A DNA stretch of 64,000 nt from Dentipellis sp. KUC8613 (taxonomy: Eukaryota; Basidiomycota; Agaricomycetes; Russulales; Hericiaceae), in the NCBI GenBank assembly GCA_002286715.1, contig NSJX01000015.1:340619-404618 (forward strand), read 5' to 3'. This document shows, one piece after another, positions 21,202 to 32,364 of the stretch (position 1 is the stretch's first letter; each line of letters opens with the position of its first letter). The position numbers and the translations under genes are program-made. Under the pieces are notes generated by a model. It saw nothing but the letters and a program-made list of their open reading frames with translations, made no database searches and had not been told where the DNA came from.

Positions 21202-23365
21202 TCAGGACAAGCCAGCAGCGGTTCTGAGCTTCACGTAGTCGGGCGTGCCTAGACCAGTGACCTGTACAAACGCGCGAGTCAGAGACGCAACACAAGCCCT
21301 TTCCAAATTTGAGACTTACAGGGTCCCAGCCTTCCACAGCATTGAACCCGTCGGTAAAGCACCCGCCATTGTTACCTACCGACTAACGGATGAATTTCTT
21401 TCAGCAGAAAAAGAAGACATCCGCACTGACCAGACGTAATATCCGTGAATGCCTCTGGGTGAGCGTACAGGAACGGATTCAAGAATCCCAGTGGGCTCTT
21501 GCCTGCCGCGATAAGCTCGTCATTGAGGAGCGCCACGATGCTGGTGACGACCGTGCTCGAAGTCCCCGTTCCACTCGTCATGATCTGCTGGCCGCGGAAC
21601 ACGGTCTCGTGGTTGCGAGCCGTGGCAGAGATGTCCGGGAACGCCCGTCCCGAGGCGTTGAACCGTCCCTTGTACGTGTCGCCGAGGACTGTGAGGAAGG
21701 GCGGCACTGCGTCGGCCTGATATGCAGGTCGCGCAAACCAAGAAGAAAATCCGCCGCCTGAGTTCCCGTAGGCGGACTCAGGAGGGATGCCATACGTGCC
21801 ACCGACAGAGGTTACACTAGTAGTCGATAAGGAATCTGGATAGAATATAGGAAGAAGCGGACGCACTATGGACAGGATGACGGGAAGGTGGCACTGAAGT
21901 TGTCGCAAGAAGTGCCCTGGTCACCGGATACGCCCTCCATACCTGAAGGGAAGATCACGGAAACACCCCGTGCTCCGAGCTGCGCGTACGCGCTGCACAG
22001 AGCCCTAATTGAGAATTTCTCCTGCATCAGGATTCTCATGGCGCGTATGCTAGGCGACAAGAGGGACGCACATGCCGAGAGAGAATGGGTAGTCGGTCTC
22101 TCCGTAACCATAGTCCGTATTCACGACAGTGGGAGGGTTGTCCAGGGATAGAAGGTAGTTCGCAGTGTCAAGGTACCCTTGAGTCTCGTCTATGTCTTCG
22201 CCAACGGAGATGAACGTCACAGGTACGCCAGACGCTACACCGACAGTGTATTGCACGTCACCATCCTGCGTGAAACCATCAGGGCACGCGTGTGGGAGGC
22301 TGGAAGTAAGGAGGACTTACTGCTGCTGAGCTGGCCTCGGAAAGATCTTGGGGATTCTCTCCACCGTCGAGCGTCACCAGTGTGAAGTTCGTAGACGGGT
22401 CCAGGTCGACTCGGAACAACTCCAGGAACAGCTGCATCGCAAGAATTCAATCGCGGCGCTTCTTCAGGAAAACAGCGCTGAGACCCTTACCTCCAGATCA
22501 GCTTGGTTGGCAAATTGATTGACGTAGCCCGTGACGGCGAGGGTGTTTGACTTCTGCGTGGCCAGGGTTCTCCGGATGTTGTACATCTGCTGCAAACATG
22601 CCGGAGTGACTGCAATTTTGCAGAGGTCTGGTACTGGGGCATCGGCACTACGAGCGTCTACCACCGAACGCCGAGTTGAGGCTGATTGTCTGGTGCTGGT
22701 CATAGCCGTCGGGAAGCTGTAAATGATGTAGTCGGTCGATTGTGTGTTGGAGGTTATAGATATTGTACTCACGCAGTCGTAGGATGAACGAACTGTACTA
22801 GTCCATGCAGATTGTCTGGTACCGAATACGACAGAGTGCGAACGACTTGCTTCCCGGTGTCTGCATGCGTGAATTTCGTAAACTGGGCTTGAAGGAGTGC
22901 GTTCGCCTGTTCCACGGTTGCGTTGACGGCGAGCCAGTCACCAGCAGTAGAAAACGGCGTAGACGTCAAATTGTGAGCCTTGAGCCAAGCCTGCACATAA
23001 GAGACCGTCTCCGACGCAGGGGCGACGAAGGCCGCAACCTAGCAACATAAAAAAAAGGTCAGCAGGGTGACGATAGAAGGAGCCGATGGTATACAAACTT
23101 CTTCTTTCGAAAGATGTTTGCCATACTTGGAGCTTCCGGGAGTGCTGACGTCGTACAACGCTTTCTCGAGGCCAGGAAAGTTGTTCTGCGTCAAGCCGAT
23201 GCGCAAATTTAGTACATGGTCCGATGGTGCGGGACCTGCGGAGACAAAACTATGTGGAGCACTGTCACGCTTCTCGAGGAGACGCATGCCGAGACCCGCC
23301 TTTGGGACGGCGGCATCGGCGACTGCGGCGAGCCAGATGACAACGAAAGAGGATATCGCGATCAT
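21202..23365 (-). CDS. sedolisin-like (S53) protein with lost catalytic residues
   Basis: Nine exons: 23365-23099, 23038-22773, 22716-22491, 22431-22321, 22265-22072, 22004-21867, 21816-21431, 21375-21320, 21261-21202 (567 aa); introns 50-67 bp. A signal peptide (about 1-18) and the S53 propeptide (LNLRIGLTQNNFPGLEKAL onward) precede a full-length tripeptidyl-peptidase-like domain. Against the family pattern the catalytic positions read: Glu to Ala289, Asp kept (D293), oxyanion Asp to Met377 (SGMEGVSG where SGDxGV is expected), Ser to Gly485 (SGTGTSS where SGTSAS is expected; the following Pro is Thr). The C-terminal calcium-site landmarks (FTDITSG, EGWDPVTGLGTPDY) remain. All exons are open and in phase, so this looks like an expressed secreted pseudoenzyme, not a decayed gene. 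It faces the active sedolisin downstream across RPC19. Confidence 0.9.
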
Positions 23366-24174
23366 GGTACGACCAAGTGCCCTCGCAAGGTCAATTCAAC
23401 CAGAGTGAGAGGTACATTTTATAGGGGAAGATTCGCCCGCGGAAGGCGATTCGCGACTTGATCAGCAGTGTAGGTAGGTAGCATGTGCTGAGTGAGAGGC
23501 AATTACGACGGACTGCATGCACCATGTGAGGTATCCCCGCCAAGCACATGTCTCTCGGGGTCGCGATGGCATTGGACCACGCAATAAGTCGACATCCGTT
23601 TGCCGACGTATTTCAGAGCTTCCTGCGCAAGCAGCCGCTCTATGCCATCCAAGCAGCGCGAACGACAGAGAAGAGTAGCTGAGTAGGACTTGGCTGCCGA
23701 CTCGTGATTGATGTCCAGGAGACGCATCCACGTGGGACCAATTGAGGTCGGTGAATCCTTCAGAAGACGCAGTCAGCTACATATGGGGGATCCGGGCTCC
23801 CTCCAGTTGCATATGGTGAATCGAAGATTTGACTCGTCGGCACGTAGGAGAAGCCGCAGAATGTATTGACGATTGGCCGAACCTTTGCTTGACCAAGCGC
23901 GGTTAGAACAGGATGCTCGGTTCTCTCGTCAAAAGCAGGCTATTTTCAAAGCGACTTACTGGTGATGGTATCGGCGTACTCAAGTACTTTCACCTAAAGT
24001 TGAAACAAACAGACGATTGTTGCCCCGGCGGGCCGGGAGGCAGCGGCCCGGCAGCAGCTTGAAACCTTAACAAAGACAAACAAAGAAACCCAGTACGGAC
24101 GCGGCGCTAATTAGACTAGCAGTGACCATACTTTACCTTCTTCAAATTCCCCAAGGTGTCTTTTGGCTGAAGCT
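23366..24174. promoter_or_regulatory. divergent promoter region, sedolisin-like gene and RPC19
   Basis: 809 bp between two divergent start codons. A GC-rich block with GGGCCGGGAGGCAGCGGCCC lies near 24030. No open frame here is convincing. Confidence 0.4.
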
Positions 24175-24785
24175 ATGTCAGAAACGCCTCAGAAAATCCA
24201 ACTTGTGAGTTATTTTATGTCAATGCATGTTATAGAGGGCGCTGATATCTGTTTCTCGCCAAAAGCTGAAAGGCGCGGAGCAGGACCTGTCCGCTGCAAC
24301 CTACCAAATCCATAACGAGTCTCATACCCTTGGAAATGCTTTGCGATGGATGCTGATGAAGAAGTGCGTATTTTCTGAACTTGTATCATTTTTCTTTCGT
24401 GCTCAATCATCGTTGTTCGTAGCCCGAAGGTGGAGTTCTGTGGCTATAGGTGGGTGACCTTAGCCATGCGCGAGTCTTCTCTCTTCCATCCATGGAACTC
24501 GAGATTCTGGCTATTTTCACGTGGACTCTGACTTGATGATTTCACTGTCAGCGTTCCTCATCCGTCAGAGAACCACATCCATATCCGAATACAGATGTAT
24601 GGTGCGTACCCACCTCTTGCTCGCTCGTAACGCACCCCTGACCCGCGTTCTTAGACCATCTGTCCTCGCTTACGGCCCTTATCGATGCTTTGAACGACCT
24701 CGACACACTATTTGAGAGCATCGAGGATGCCTATAAGGCGAGCCTTGCAGACGGATCGTACGAAGTCTGGGAAGAGAAGAGCTAA
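24175..24785 (+). CDS. RPC19: RNA polymerase I and III subunit AC19 (RPC19)
   Basis: Five exons: 24175-24204, 24266-24363, 24423-24449, 24552-24601, 24655-24785 (111 aa). Introns are 61, 59, 102 and 53 bp. The product carries the AC19 signature: an alpha-like dimerisation fold with SHTLGNALRWMLMKNPKVEF, then CGYSVPHPSENHIHIRIQ. AC19 pairs with AC40 to form the alpha-like heterodimer that nucleates assembly of RNA polymerases I and III in the nucleus. At 111 aa it is shorter than the yeast protein, mainly at the N-terminus. It lies on the opposite strand to its two sedolisin neighbours, with 370 bp to the stop of the active sedolisin. It must be essential if this is the only copy. Confidence 0.92.
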
Positions 24786-25155
24786 AGACGGAACTCGGAC
24801 GCGTATCAACTGTATCATAGACACCAAAAGTATTTTCATATCGTACGTGAATGGTTTCTCAATGTTTACCTCGTGGTGCTGGGCTTATGGTGACGTGACA
24901 GATGCTATGACGATAATATAATTGCCCTTGGGACGATATTGTTTGACGCTCTCACATCGGATCTTTTGCACCTGCAGCTTCTCTCAGGTCATGTATGTGG
25001 TCGAAAGGACAACATTAGAGAATGCCAAGAACTTCTTTCGATATACAATTGCAAAGACGTCGACTCCAGGGTCCCTATAATAGATTCGTACCAAGCGAGA
25101 ATGACTGCATAATCCTCCACAACGTCCAATGGTTGCTGCAGGAGTAACAACTCTA
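24786..25155. other. convergent 3' region, RPC19 and sedolisin
   Basis: 370 bp between two convergent stop codons. No gene seen. Confidence 0.5.
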
Positions 25156-27887
25156 TCATGGCAGAGCCATGAAGAGCGGCATAAGCTTCGTAAGGTTGGG
25201 CGTGCCCACACCTGTCGGAAAATGAGTCGCAGGAAAACACGCGTCGCCAAGAAAGCTCACCTGTGACGGGATCCCATCCTTCGACTCTATTTTTTGTTCA
25301 GCATTCAGCAGACAAGCGCGCGAAGAAGGCGACTCACGAAGTAAACCCAGGAGTGCCTGGTGAGCATAGAGTAAAATTCAGTCAATATGAGCACATGATG
25401 GTTCGCAAGCCAATAAAACTCACCGCAGCCTTGGTTGCCTCCCGTCACGATGTCGTTAAACCCACTTGAAAAAGCTTCTGTGTAGATCTACGAACCGCAA
25501 TCTTCAGGACTGTCGACTACCGTATGCTCAAGCCACACTCACTGCTGGGTTAATGAAGCCTGTCCAGAACGTATGAGACTTTAATTTCTTTTGAGAAGAC
25601 ACTTGCTGAGCTCACCAACAGGACCCTTCCCGGCAGCGATACGAGCATCGTTGATAAGGGTGATCAAAGATCCCGTTACTGGAGAAGAAGCGGAAGTCCC
25701 AAATACGAGCTCAAATTCACCGTCGATACCTGCACACGCAGAAGTTAGCTTGGCGGCGCGACATGATCAAATAAATCCTTCGAACCAATGACATAGTTTG
25801 CTCTGCAAAGTATTCTCAATCATCATATTCGGGCTCGAGTCTGAAGAGGAATTACTCGCCCGTTTGCAGACAAATCAGGGAAAGCCCGCGCCTACGACGA
25901 TGCATCATAAATTTAGTACTTCGGAACTCGCCCCCTTTGCGCCAGTCCGCGACTCACATTGCCTGTATTGTTGAACTGCCTGCTCGTGAACGGCGGCGGG
26001 GTGTTCTTCAAGAAATTCGTAACAGCCGTCGCCTGGAACGAAGGCATCGGGAAAATGTTGCTGAAGCCGCCTCCGCTGAAGATGACCTGCTCGCAGGCGC
26101 CTTCGGGGTCATTGACCGTCGACCCGGGGTTGATCTGCGTTGCGCCAACAGCAGTGACGAATGGACAGGTTACCGGGAATCCGGGGTTGAATCGTGTTCC
26201 TGAGCTCGTTGCACGGCCTACACATATTGGTCCGATGGTGTGGGGAGTAACAAGTTTATAAACCAAACTGACCTCGTGTGTCTAAGCAGGCGCCGCCGTT
26301 CCCCGCGACACCGTCGTCGCCTGAGCTGTAGAGCACGGTCGTCCCGAGCATGCCGAGCTTTCCGTACTCAGTGCATTGGCGGTTTGCATATGCTGCGGTG
26401 ACCGATGCCTCGTCTTGCCCGTAGGAGACGGAGACCACGTTGGGAGGGGCAATTATGCCGCATGATTCTGCACCCTTGAAGCCTCCGCGTAGGGGATCGG
26501 GGTATATACCATCCTTCTCTCAATCGTGAGAGACAATATCAACGCGAATATTTGTTAACGTACCTGCGTAGGGTCGTCGCCACCCTCGAAGGTGCAGAAC
26601 GACTTGTCGACGGCGTCTAGCCAGTTATTGAACGAGGCACCTATGAAACCGCATTACAATAGGACAAGGGATCATGGCAGGTGAACTTCGCGGAGCACGA
26701 ACCTTCAACCAGATCTCCGGTCTGCAAGAGCGTGAGCGGCTGCGGGTTCGTGAGTGCGAAGGCATATTCGAGATCGAGGTCGCTCTCTCCGTTGAAGTCG
26801 AAGCTCTGGTTCGTCGTCTGGGCGACTCCTGGAGAACTTCGTGAGTATTATTCGCTCGAAGTATGGTATCATTGAATAGAGATGGACATACCACCATCAA
26901 TAGCGATCAATTTCGGTCGGGTTCCGACTTGGCTCGGGGAGAAGTTTCCGAAGAACAGGTCGAGATCGCCTGCAAGGAAAGCCTGGGGTGTGAATTCGAC
27001 TGCAGTAAATTCGAATCAGCGCGAACCCAAAACCTCACACAAATAACCCACCAATCCCATATGTATTCTTATCTGTCGCCACAGGTGTGTAGTTCACGGA
27101 GTACAACGCGCGCAAACAGGCGGGGGTGATGTTCTCGTCGCAGTTCTCGAGAATCGGAGTGATCGTAACCTTCTGCCCATTGGTCTTCGGGCCGGTGTGG
27201 TTTGACGGCGCACCCAGCGAAGGCGGCGAACGCTTCTTCAATTTCTTCGCTGTGCGCTTCTGCGGCACCCGGTGTGCGAAGTGTACGGTGGGCGTGACTA
27301 GCTCCACGTGTTCGCGGACGTGCTCGGGGACGGAATACAAGTGGCACCCTAGAAAAGGATGCGAATCGATATATATATCATTGCCATCGCGACGCTGGGG
27401 AATGATAAGAAGACCTACCAATTTGCTCCATCCCAGACGAGTGGCTATAGACGTGGTACTCGGTCTTCAGCAAATCCTCCACCTCCCCCGCAGTCGCATC
27501 CTTCACCTCCATCCAGCCCTTACTCGGGGACAGCCTCACGCGCTCGGGCGCAAACCCAAACTCCTCGAGCCACGCCTTCACTGCAGCTACGGTATCGTTG
27601 CTCGGCGCGAAGTGGTCCACAACCTGCGCCGGCGTCCAGTGCTGCCCGTACGTCGGCGACTCGGGGTGCGCGACGGCCATGAGCAGGTCCTCGAGCTCGT
27701 GCAGGTTGCGCTGCGCGAGCCCGATGCGCAGCGGCAGGACGTGGTCGCTTTCGAGCCTCCGCGACAGGACCCAGTCGCCGCTGGGCTCCGCGGCGCGGCG
27801 CTCGTGCACGATGTGTGTCGTGGGCGCGGTGGGCGCGGCAAGCGCGAAGACTGCCCCGAGGAGCAGAGCACTGAGTAAGGAACGCAT
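25156..27887 (-). CDS. sedolisin (S53) tripeptidyl peptidase, catalytic residues intact
   Basis: Fifteen exons: 27887-27419, 27348-27052, 26999-26892, 26828-26703, 26640-26564, 26513-26273, 26217-25958, 25891-25860, 25802-25786, 25729-25616, 25559-25543, 25487-25424, 25356-25338, 25286-25261, 25211-25156 (640 aa). A signal peptide (about 1-17) and propeptide (LPLRIGLAQRNLHELEDLL) precede the protease. Catalytic Glu306 and Asp310 (GESDLDLEY), oxyanion Asp425 (YSSGDDGVAG) and Ser555 (VFGTSASSP) are all present, as is the calcium-site end (EGWDPVTGVGTPN). Sedolisins are secreted acid proteases; TPP-type members release tripeptides during extracellular protein digestion. Exon 2 adds a Lys-rich pro-region (KRTAKKLKKR), probably where the propeptide is cleaved. 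Intron 8 (25859-25803) uses a GC donor. Four exons are 26 nt or shorter. Confidence 0.92.
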
Positions 27888-29137
27888 GCTGGGTGGCCTG
27901 GGGTGCCGGGAATGTCGAGGCGTTCGAGTGCCTCAACAAGCCATTGCTGGCTCTGGAGGACCTTATATGAGGAGGTACGCTGAGAATATGCCACGAGGAC
28001 CGCATTGCGCTTATCTGTGGCAGATGGTGTCTATGCTGGAGGGAGCCTATAGGAACGGTCGGGCGGGAAGCGTACGACACCTATTGTGCGAAATGGGCGC
28101 ACGGATGCAGAAGCTTCGATCACAAAGCATATCGAGAATAGAACTGGCCTGCAGAGCTTCCGTCATGGCTGGAATTGGGTCGATGTTTTGGTCATAAGAC
28201 GATGCAGCAGGGTGAGGAGGACGAACCAGGTGAAACCTCGTATCATGCACTACAGAAAGCCAGGGCATGTTAACACGGTGCCGTTGAGGAAGCGAAGTCA
28301 ATATGCCCAGTATTCAATAGTACAATCAGAGTTCATTCGAGGTTTTTATGAATGCGACCACCGGCGTCCTTTTGATGGCGTTGGTGTATAATTTAAGAAC
28401 CTGTTCAACGGAAGGTGGTAAGAAGAGTGGCTAAAACGAAGCCTCTGGAGGAGAGCTTACTATTCACGGATGAGATACATGTGGCGGGCGGCGGGCGCGA
28501 GTAGTAAAGCCTTGCGAGATGCGAAACCCGAATATACCTCCAACGCGATAGGCGGGGTGGAGGTACGATTTCCCAGTACCTTATTGGTCGGGGACGGTGT
28601 TGGATGGTTTGCTCACACGAAACCATGGACTTGTGGGAGTTACACGTACCAAGGTACCGGGCCTGCAAGAGTGGTCATTGGGCGGTATGTATTTCTATAT
28701 TCCAGCGATGTCTCCAAGCGCATCTTGGTGGGATTCGGACTTGACGGGTTTGACCTTGTCAAGTCACCGCGATGACGTAGCTCTTGATGAAGGACTGCAG
28801 CGCTTCAAACGAATGTAGAACTGGAGAAAGGTACCACTGATGGTCATTCTATCTTTGTTGCTTTGCAGCATCTGGAGATGATCATGTGGGCTCACCGACC
28901 GGGTATAGGCCAGTCCCTTCCGGTAGCCCTTCTATGACCGCGACCGAGTCAGAAAAGGAAAGGAGCGTCGGAGCGTCATGACGAAGTAGCCACTGGTGCT
29001 TGACCCCAGCTCCTCTCCAGCGGGTCAATACAACATATAGTGATGTCATGCTGCGCAACATATGCAATTAGTATTTCAAGGTCAAAGGAAGTGAGCAGAG
29101 ACCCCTCATCAGCCCCTAAGCCAGAAATCCTTCGACC
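27888..29137. other. intergenic region between sedolisin and CsbD genes
   Basis: About 1.25 kb. Short frames only (for example 28470-28775 plus). No gene seen. The sedolisin promoter lies just above 27888. Confidence 0.5.
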
Positions 29138-29605
29138 ATGTCTTCCAACGCCAACCAACAAACCAGCAATGCTGGCGCCGAACAGACGAACACACCCCAG
29201 CCGAGGTAAGCAGTGGCCTTCTGCTTCAAGCATGCCCGTCTAAAGGCAGATCCATGCAGTAAAATGACCGGCCAATTCCACTCAGTCAAAGGAACCGTCG
29301 TAGAAATGATCGGAGATGCCACAGGCGCGACCTCCTGGCAGACGTCTGGTCGCGAAGAGCACCTGCGTGGGGAGCGAGAAATCCAGGATGCCCAGGCGCG
29401 CGAATACGCCAACGGATTGGTTGACCGAGCCGAGGGAAAGGTTGATACCGTTGTTGGCGCGCTTACTGATGACCGCCAGAGACAGCAAATGGGTACGTCC
29501 GACTTTTGATGTTCCAGACTCTCGTCAGAGAATTAATTGGTCCGTACAGGAAATGTGAAGCATGACATGGGCAAGGCGCAGCAGGAGCGGAATGCACCCC
29601 AGTAA
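29138..29605 (+). CDS. CsbD-like small stress protein
   Basis: Three exons: 29138-29205, 29260-29492, 29550-29605 (118 aa); introns 54 and 57 bp. After a Gln/Asn/Thr-rich N-terminus, the sequence has the CsbD pattern: GQFHSVKGTVVEMIGDATG, then an amphipathic repeat with DRAEGKVDTVVGALTDDR and a final GNVKHDMGKAQQE. In fungi such proteins are often annotated as mismatched base pair and cruciform DNA recognition protein; bacterial CsbD is a general-stress protein of unknown mechanism. Highly charged, no membrane segment or signal peptide, probably largely disordered. No neighbour points to a specific role. Confidence 0.85.
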
Positions 29606-30159
29606 AGCATCGCCGTAAGAGTCGGTCGTGGTGGTCCTCACACAGACTGTTGTATCATCTGTACTATTAGCAAACCACTATAATGTCTATCACAACTATT
29701 TGACTCACCTTTTGGTGCTGAGATTCAGCTACCGGTATTCCGCGCCGTTTTGTTACACTCTGCCGCCGACTCGACGACGTAGTAAAGAGACCTTGCTTAT
29801 CTCCATCTAAAATTCGGCTGGTATTATTCATGTTTAAAGCACGGAGACGAGGCTCTCAATGTCAAGGCCGCTACAGCTGGTAGTTTAGGTAGAAGAGTGT
29901 CACTCGTGCACTTGAGTTTCGACTGGGACGTATGAAGCCCCGGAACACCGCGAATGACCACGTAGCGAGACCCCGGAACCGGTGCTATACGGCGCCGACT
30001 CAGCCGACATTCCTTCAGTTTCGTTGCCAACAGTGAGCACCGCCTGTCCTTCCCACAAACTTACACAAAGTCAGTACCTCGCCAGCGATACTCTACGTGC
30101 ATTGACTCAAGATCCTGGTCTTTCGTGTCTTAACTTTACTCACAGATACACTCCCAGAT
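29606..30159. other. intergenic region before the GLO3 gene
   Basis: 554 bp, both flanking genes on the plus strand. No gene seen; holds the CsbD 3' end and the GLO3 promoter. Confidence 0.5.
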
Positions 30160-32012
30160 ATGGCAGAACCTACCAAAGCCGAGACGGAGCAGGTCTTCAA
30201 AGTGCTGAAGTCTGCGAAAGGTAACAAGGTGCGCTGGCAGTAAATTTCGAATTGAAGCCACTACTTATTACTTGCTGCTCCAGATGTGCTTCGATTGCCA
30301 GGCTCGCAACCCGACATGGTCGAGCGTTACGTTCGGCGTGTACATCTGCCTGGACTGCTCGAGTGTCCACCGGAACATGGGTGTCCATATCAGCTTCGTT
30401 CGGTACGCCTGCCACGGAGTCTCTTCATGAAGCAGATTAATGAACTTCGCGCAGATCGACCAATCTCGATAGCTGGCAGCTCAACCAGCTGCGCACGATG
30501 AAGGTCGGCGGGAACGTTTCGGCTACCGAATTCTTCACGAAGCATGGTGGTGCTTCGCTCCTCAACGACTCCGACACCAAGAAAAAGTACAGCAGCCGCG
30601 TCGCCGAGCTGTACAAAGAGGAGCTTGCACGGCGTGTGCAAGATGACATTGCCAAGTACGTTCCTCCCATTCACGGCGGGGGCGAGGCGCTATATCGGCA
30701 TAACATGTGGTTGATTCTACTTCGTCTGAATCATCTACTGTCTCAGTGCCAGTCGACGTCGATCTTGCGCCTCGCATGCCTTGTTTTCTTGTTTGGAAGT
30801 CACTGACCACCGCACTCCGAAAACAGATTCCCCGAAGGCATCGTCGTGGACGGCGTCGAAGCTGTGAAATCGCCCGCCCCTGCCGCTGCTGGCGCTGAAG
30901 AGGACGAAGACTTCTTCTCGTCCTGGGACAAGCCGGCCACACCCAAACCCACCACACCCGCCGCCAAACCTGCCACGCCTCCCGTCATCGGACGGTCCGC
31001 CTCCGCCTCCTCCACGTCCTCCGGGCCGCGCACCGTCACCTCATCCTCCCTCCGCGCCAACTCCACCTCCAGCACGGCCTCGCGGCCCGCCAAGCTCGGC
31101 GCGTCGCGTCTCTCGTCCTCCACGAGCACCTCCACCTCCACAACCGGCGGCCTCGGCGCGAAGAAGGGCAAGCTGGGCGGCCTCGGTGCCAAGAAGGCGG
31201 CGGCGCCCATCGACTTTGCCGAGGCGGAGCGAAAGGCCAAGGAGGAGGCGGAGCGGATCCGGCAGCTGGGCTACGACCGCGAGCGCGAGGAGGCGGAGGA
31301 GCGCGCGAAGAAGGAGGCGGCGGCGCTGGAGGCGCGGACGAAGGCGAAGGCGAAGACGGCGGAGCCGGCCGCGGGCGCGGGCGCGGGCGCGCGGGCGGGG
31401 CCGCCGAAGCCGAACGGGAACAGCCAGGACTTGGAGAGGCTTGGCATGGGGATGAAGCGGCTTGGGTTTGGCGGGGTGCCGTCGCCCATTGCTACGACAT
31501 CCAAGTCTGGGTGCGTTTCTGCGTTTCTGCTGATATGTCTGAGTCGAACTGAGCGGTGTGTTGTTGCAGGTCGTCGACGCCAGTGGTAGACGACGCGCCG
31601 ACGACGGCGCGCGACCGGTTCGGGAACCAGAAGGCGATCTCGTCGGACATGTTCTTCGAGCGGAACGATTACGACCCGGTTATGGCGGCGGAGACGCAGG
31701 CCCGCCTCGCGCAGTTCCGCGGCGCGACGTCGATCTCGTCGAACCAGTACTTTGGGCGCGAGGAGGAAGAGGAGCTCGTTGCGGCGAACGCGGATGGCGG
31801 ACTCCTCGGCGATGGTAGTCTGTCTGGCCTGGAAGTGGCTGCGAAGGACGCCATCGCGCGCGTCATGGCGAACCCGGATGTCCAGAACCTTGGAGAGAGC
31901 ATCCGCACTGGTGCATTGAAGGTCCGTATCTCTTCTTGTGTGCTCTGTCCGTGTATTCACGTGTTTTGTTGCTCAGCTGTCGGACTATCTGGCGCAGATG
32001 TCCGAGCGGTGA
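30160..32012 (+). CDS. GLO3: ArfGAP, Glo3/ARFGAP2-3 type
   Basis: Six exons: 30160-30228, 30284-30402, 30455-30655, 30827-31510, 31570-31921, 31977-32012 (486 aa). Introns are 55, 52, 171, 59 and 55 bp; the third is unusually long for this window. The N-terminal ArfGAP zinc finger has Cys25, Cys28, Cys45, Cys48 (spacing 2-16-2) and the arginine finger Arg53 in [11 protein letters not shown] Ser/Thr/Ala-rich linker and a charged [20 protein letters not shown] stretch follow. The C-terminal repeats typical of Glo3 are visible as [20 protein letters not shown] and [14 protein letters not shown]. Glo3-type proteins stimulate GTP hydrolysis on Arf1 and bind coatomer, driving COPI uncoating in Golgi-to-ER transport. 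The AP-2 sigma gene follows on the same strand, 352 bp on. Confidence 0.93.
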
Positions 32013-32364
32013 ATTGACTGCGTTCGCGAGCTTGGGTTGTAGAGGCGCAGTGATTGGTTTGGTTTATGGCGAATATTCCTTCCTTCCGTACAACTTTATT
32101 ATATTATCTGGTTGGAGGATACTTATATGAGTACTTTTCGTGACTGCACTTGAGTTGAGAGTGTCGAACTTGAAACGTTCAGCACCGCCGGCCTCCCCTA
32201 ATAATCTCATAAATATTTGACGATAAGGCAATTTTGAATTCTCGATAAGTTCAACAATTACGTCATTATTATAAGCGCCGACAAGAGCCTACAAGCGCCC
32301 ACAACTGACAACCGTTGTCGCGACTCGCGCCGTACTTCATGACCCTCTCCCTTGACTATTGACC
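32013..32364. other. intergenic region between GLO3 and AP-2 sigma
   Basis: 352 bp, AT-richer than the genes. No gene seen. Confidence 0.5.

Noticed and set aside
21867..22004. possible tiny intron hiding an intact SGD motif in the pseudo-sedolisin
   Set aside because: The only GT...AG pair there spans 26 bp and removing it does not restore the motif; the Ser and Glu are also lost.
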